Source of the DNA: Halorarius halobius
GTDB taxonomy: Archaea; Halobacteriota; Halobacteria; Halobacteriales; Haloarculaceae
DNA length: 64,000 nucleotides
Assembly (NCBI RefSeq): GCF_024298865.1
Contig: NZ_CP101161.1
Coordinates: forward strand, 2,563,227-2,627,226
Direction of reading: 5' to 3'
Below, one piece after another: positions 61,991 to 64,000 of the stretch (the first letter of the stretch is position 1; every line of letters begins with the position of its first letter). Position numbers and translations under genes: made by a program. Below the pieces are notes generated by a model. That model had not been told where the DNA came from and searched no databases. It saw nothing but the letters and a program-made list of their open reading frames with translations.

Positions 61991-62389
61991 ATGGAGTACG
62001 GCGAGCGCATCGACGAACTCGCCCGGCGGGCCGAGCGCGACCGGACCGCGTTCGACCCGCCCGCGGACCCGCCGGACCCGGAACGGGCGATGGAGTTTCT
62101 CCGGGAGGGGTTCGGGCAGGCCGTCGGCCTGTACGTGCAGGCGCGGGCCGGCGACGGGCAGGTCCGCTTCTCGCACCGCGAGTTCGACCGCCTCGAGCGC
62201 GCGATGAACGACTGGCTGGCGCTGTACGCCGCCTGCTACGGCGTCGACTACCAGCCGGAGTTCACCGTCCGGGAGGCCGCGGAACTGCTCGTCCGCACCC
62301 ACGACATCGGCGACGTGGCCCAGCTGTTGACGAAAGTGCCCGAGCGGGGGGACGCGGCATCGGCACCGGGCGAGACGCCGCCCGGGTGA
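61991..62389 (+). CDS. Conserved haloarchaeal protein at the end of the etf-fix operon
   Basis: 132 residues, all-helical looking: MEYGERIDELARRAERDRTA, FLREGFGQAVGLYVQARAG, FDRLERAMNDWLALYAACYG, EFTVREAAELLVRTHDIGDV. It has one Cys and no cofactor motif. The ATG is one base after the fixC stop, with GGAGGGG upstream, so it is in the operon. Function unknown; a link to ETF assembly or regulation is only inferred from position. Confidence 0.75.
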   Translation: MEYGERIDELARRAERDRTAFDPPADPPDPERAMEFLREGFGQAVGLYVQARAGDGQVRFSHREFDRLERAMNDWLALYAACYGVDYQPEFTVREAAELLVRTHDIGDVAQLLTKVPERGDAASAPGETPPG

Positions 62390-62412
62390 CGGCGCCGGAG
62401 CCGGCAAAAACT

Positions 62413-62418
62413 GTTAAG
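62413..62418 (+). promoter_or_regulatory. TATA box of HTH-GNAT gene
   Basis: GTTAAG centred 27 nt before the ATG at 62443. Confidence 0.4.
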
Positions 62419-62442
62419 TGCTGGGTAGTGTTACCAGGTGCC

Positions 62443-63174
62443 ATGAAGTTCTCGGACGACCTGGAGTTCTCGCACCGCGACCGACGTGACATCTACGAGT
62501 ACGTCGAGCGGTACGGCACCGTCGACTACGAGGAGGCCCGGAAGGCACTCGGGATGGAACCGGAGGCGTTCGGCGCACACGTCACCGTGCTGAAACGCGA
62601 CGGTGTCATCTCGCGCGAGGAGGACGAACTCCGCATCGCGTTCGAGGACATCGAGATAGAGACCCACGACTGCGACGGCGTCGACGTGACGATCCGGCAG
62701 GCCCACGAGGACGACCTCGGTGGGCTGGTGGAGGCGATGCACGACGCGCTGGGCGACCGGACGTACGTCGTCGGGGAGAACGTCGCGGAGACGCTGGAAC
62801 ACGAGGACGTCCTGCTCCGGCACAACGAGGTGCAGTCGCGGAACTTCTTCGTCGCCACCGTCGGCGGCGAGGTGGTCGGCTGGGTCCACCTCGACCACCC
62901 GGAGACGGCCGCGCTCGACCACACCGCCGAACTGACAGTCGGCGTCGTCCCCGACTACCGTGGGAAGGACATCGGCGGTCGCCTGCTCGACCGGGCGGTG
63001 CGGTGGGCCGGCGAGCAGGGCATCGAGAAACTGTACAACTCGGTGCCCGCGACCAACGAGGGGGCCATCGCGTTCCTCGAAGGGCACGGCTGGGAGACGG
63101 AGGCCGTCCGCGAGCGGCACTACCACCTCGGCGACGACTACGTCGACGAGGTGATGATGGCCGTCTGGACCTAG
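62443..63174 (+). CDS. GNAT N-acetyltransferase with N-terminal HTH
   Basis: 243 residues. Residues ~1-70 form a winged-helix-like domain (RRDIYEYVERYGTVDYEEAR, FGAHVTVLKRDGVISREEDE), then a GNAT domain with motif A VVPDYRGKDIGGRLLDRAVR (R-G-K-D-I-G acetyl-CoA loop) and AIAFLEGHGWETEAVRERHY. HTH-GNAT fusions are widespread in haloarchaea; substrate unknown. The ATG at 62443 fits the TATA box. It is convergent with, and overlaps by 4 bp, the 51-residue gene on the minus strand. Confidence 0.85.
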   Translation: MKFSDDLEFSHRDRRDIYEYVERYGTVDYEEARKALGMEPEAFGAHVTVLKRDGVISREEDELRIAFEDIEIETHDCDGVDVTIRQAHEDDLGGLVEAMHDALGDRTYVVGENVAETLEHEDVLLRHNEVQSRNFFVATVGGEVVGWVHLDHPETAALDHTAELTVGVVPDYRGKDIGGRLLDRAVRWAGEQGIEKLYNSVPATNEGAIAFLEGHGWETEAVRERHYHLGDDYVDEVMMAVWT

Positions 63175-63326
63175 CGCCAGTCGTCGACGTCCAGCGGTTC
63201 CGCGACGACGCCCTCCTTCTGGACGAACCCGCGGGCGTGAGCGGTGCAGACCTCCTCGTTGTCGGTCCACGGGATGTGAAGCCGCACGGCCGCGTCCCGG
63301 TCACACCCCTCGCGGGCACACTCCAT
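63171..63326 (-). CDS. 51-residue protein with C-x4-C...C-x2-H zinc-binding-like motif
   Basis: Reads MECAREGCDRDAAVRLHIPW..., then NEEVCTAHARGF and ends EPLDVDDWR. The C-x4-C pair and the C-x2-H pair would form a Zn site; this is a compact haloarchaeal small-protein type that I have seen as a conserved family, function unknown. ATG at 63326, stop at 63171-63173, overlapping the GNAT stop. Acidic and with normal codon use. Easily missed because of its length. Confidence 0.75.
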   Translation of the reverse strand: MECAREGCDRDAAVRLHIPWTDNEEVCTAHARGFVQKEGVVAEPLDVDDWR

Positions 63327-63365
63327 ACCCGAGGGTTCCCGCGCATCGACAAACCAGTTGCGCCC

Positions 63366-63860
63366 TCACAGCACGACGAACAGCATCCCGACGAGCACCG
63401 TCGCCGTCAGCAGTGCCTGCACGGCCGCGGACGCAAGCATCCCGACGGTTGTGTAGGCGGCCGTGCGGAGGCTCGCCTCCGGGTCGCCGTTCTCGCGGTA
63501 CTCCAGGGCGAACACGGTGCCGCCGATGCCGAGCACGACGCCGAGCGGCCCCGCGACGAACAACAGCAGGAGGCCGACGAGGGCCGCCACCACCGTCGTG
63601 AGCGTCGAGGCGCCACCGGCCTTCGCGGCGACGGCGCCGCCGAACCAGTCCGCAAGCAGGGCGAGCATCGCCAGTCCCAGCAGGACGGCGAGCAGGAGCG
63701 GCCCGGGCCGGGTGTAGCCGGTATGCCACCAGAACAGCAACACGCCCGACAGCGACAGCACCGCCCCCGGGAGGCCGGGGAGGATGCTCCCGACGACGCC
63801 CGCCACACAGAGCAGGAGCGCGACCGCTGGCAACAGCGGCAGGCCGAGTATCTCAACCAT
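63366..63860 (-). CDS. DUF456 family membrane protein
   Basis: 164 residues with about five hydrophobic segments. The motif VAGVVGSILPGLPGAVLSLS is the DUF456 signature (G-x-x-G-x-x-x-P-x-L-P-G), followed by GLAMLALLADWFGGAVAAK and a Gly-rich GPLGVVLGIGGT. Family function unknown. Its ATG overlaps the end of the upstream partial gene by 8 bp, so the two are co-transcribed. The last helix reaches the C-terminus. Confidence 0.88.
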   Translation of the reverse strand: MVEILGLPLLPAVALLLCVAGVVGSILPGLPGAVLSLSGVLLFWWHTGYTRPGPLLLAVLLGLAMLALLADWFGGAVAAKAGGASTLTTVVAALVGLLLLFVAGPLGVVLGIGGTVFALEYRENGDPEASLRTAAYTTVGMLASAAVQALLTATVLVGMLFVVL

Positions 63861-64000
63861 GGCGATTCGCCTCCTGTTGGGCGAGTTCCGGCCCGTACGT
63901 ACGGACCAGCGGCCGGAGCACCTCCCCGAGCGAGCGCATCGTCTCGCGGGTCGAGACGTAGCCCAGTTCCTCGGTCACCGTCGCACGGTCGCGGCCCTGG
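63853..64000 (-). CDS. C-terminal end of an unidentified protein (truncated by window edge)
   Basis: Open frame on the minus strand entering from 64000 and ending at TGA (63853-63855), overlapping the DUF456 ATG. The visible 48 residues (QGRDRATVTEELGYVSTRET, MRSLGEVLRPLVRTYGPELA) are helical and charged. I cannot assign a family from this fragment; the N-terminal part lies outside the window. Confidence 0.6.
   Translation of the reverse strand, partial: QGRDRATVTEELGYVSTRETMRSLGEVLRPLVRTYGPELAQQEANRHG

Overview
The window is chromosomal DNA of a halophilic archaeon (class Halobacteria). The DNA is very GC-rich, almost every predicted protein is strongly acidic, and most first genes have an archaeal TATA-like box 25-31 nt before the start codon, as expected for leaderless mRNAs, while downstream operon genes often carry Shine-Dalgarno (SD) sequences. 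Marker genes are all archaeal: 20S proteasome psmB-psmA, RNA polymerase subunits Rpo3/Rpo10/Rpo6, eL18, pelota, RqcH, mevalonate kinase plus isopentenyl phosphate kinase, and GGPP synthase. The genus cannot be fixed from the sequence alone. I see no insertion sequence, prophage or CRISPR array, and no gene-free stretch longer than 300 bp.

Layout. 1-12.7 kb: end of a CAP-domain protein, glyA, a stand-alone CHAT protease-like protein, the regulator TbsP, an orphan YcaO cyclodehydratase-like enzyme, small and multispanning membrane proteins (DUF2892, DUF63), an inositol-phosphatase family enzyme, tRNA-Leu(CAA), a DUF309 protein, two metallo-beta-lactamase (MBL) hydrolases and a renalase-like oxidoreductase. 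12.7-18.5 kb: ribosome rescue genes rqcH and pelA with three consecutive DUF4013 membrane paralogues between them. 18.5-35.8 kb: PAS-GAF histidine kinase, RNase Z-like MBL enzyme, Lhr helicase, C2H2 zinc-finger/HTH protein, LarA-like racemase, Dna2-like nuclease-helicase, HalX response regulator, moaA, HTH/zinc-ribbon regulator, proteasome genes, Mrp Fe-S carrier and HxlR regulator.

36.3-42.9 kb is the classic haloarchaeal ribosomal/transcription superoperon: tRNA-Ser(GCU), rps13, rps4, rps11, rpoD, tRNA-Leu(CAG), rpl18e, rpl13, rps9, rpoN, rpoK, eno, rps2, then a cold-shock protein on the other strand. Genes are mostly joined by ATGA/GTGA overlaps. 43-57.3 kb: a Nudix pair, isoprenoid genes mvk-ipk and later rnj-idsA, gltX, and between ipk and rnj a block with an acyl-CoA ligase, an acyl-CoA dehydrogenase, a histidine kinase, a 2,4-dienoyl-CoA-reductase-like SDR and a GIDE-domain membrane protein. 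57.3-62.4 kb: a 7Fe/zinc-type ferredoxin and the etfB-etfA-fixC(X) operon, which would carry electrons from acyl-CoA dehydrogenases (one is encoded in this window) to the quinone pool. The right end holds a GNAT protein, a 51-residue zinc-binding-like protein, a DUF456 membrane protein and a truncated gene.

The least explained items are the CHAT protein, the orphan YcaO enzyme ending in Pro-Phe-Pro, the separately promoted DUF4013 triplet between two ribosome-rescue genes, the long structured leader of the RNase J gene, the EtfA N-terminal repeat extension, and several candidate operators (HxlR intergenic region, psmB, fdx/etfB). None of these is proven to be a new system; they are leads.
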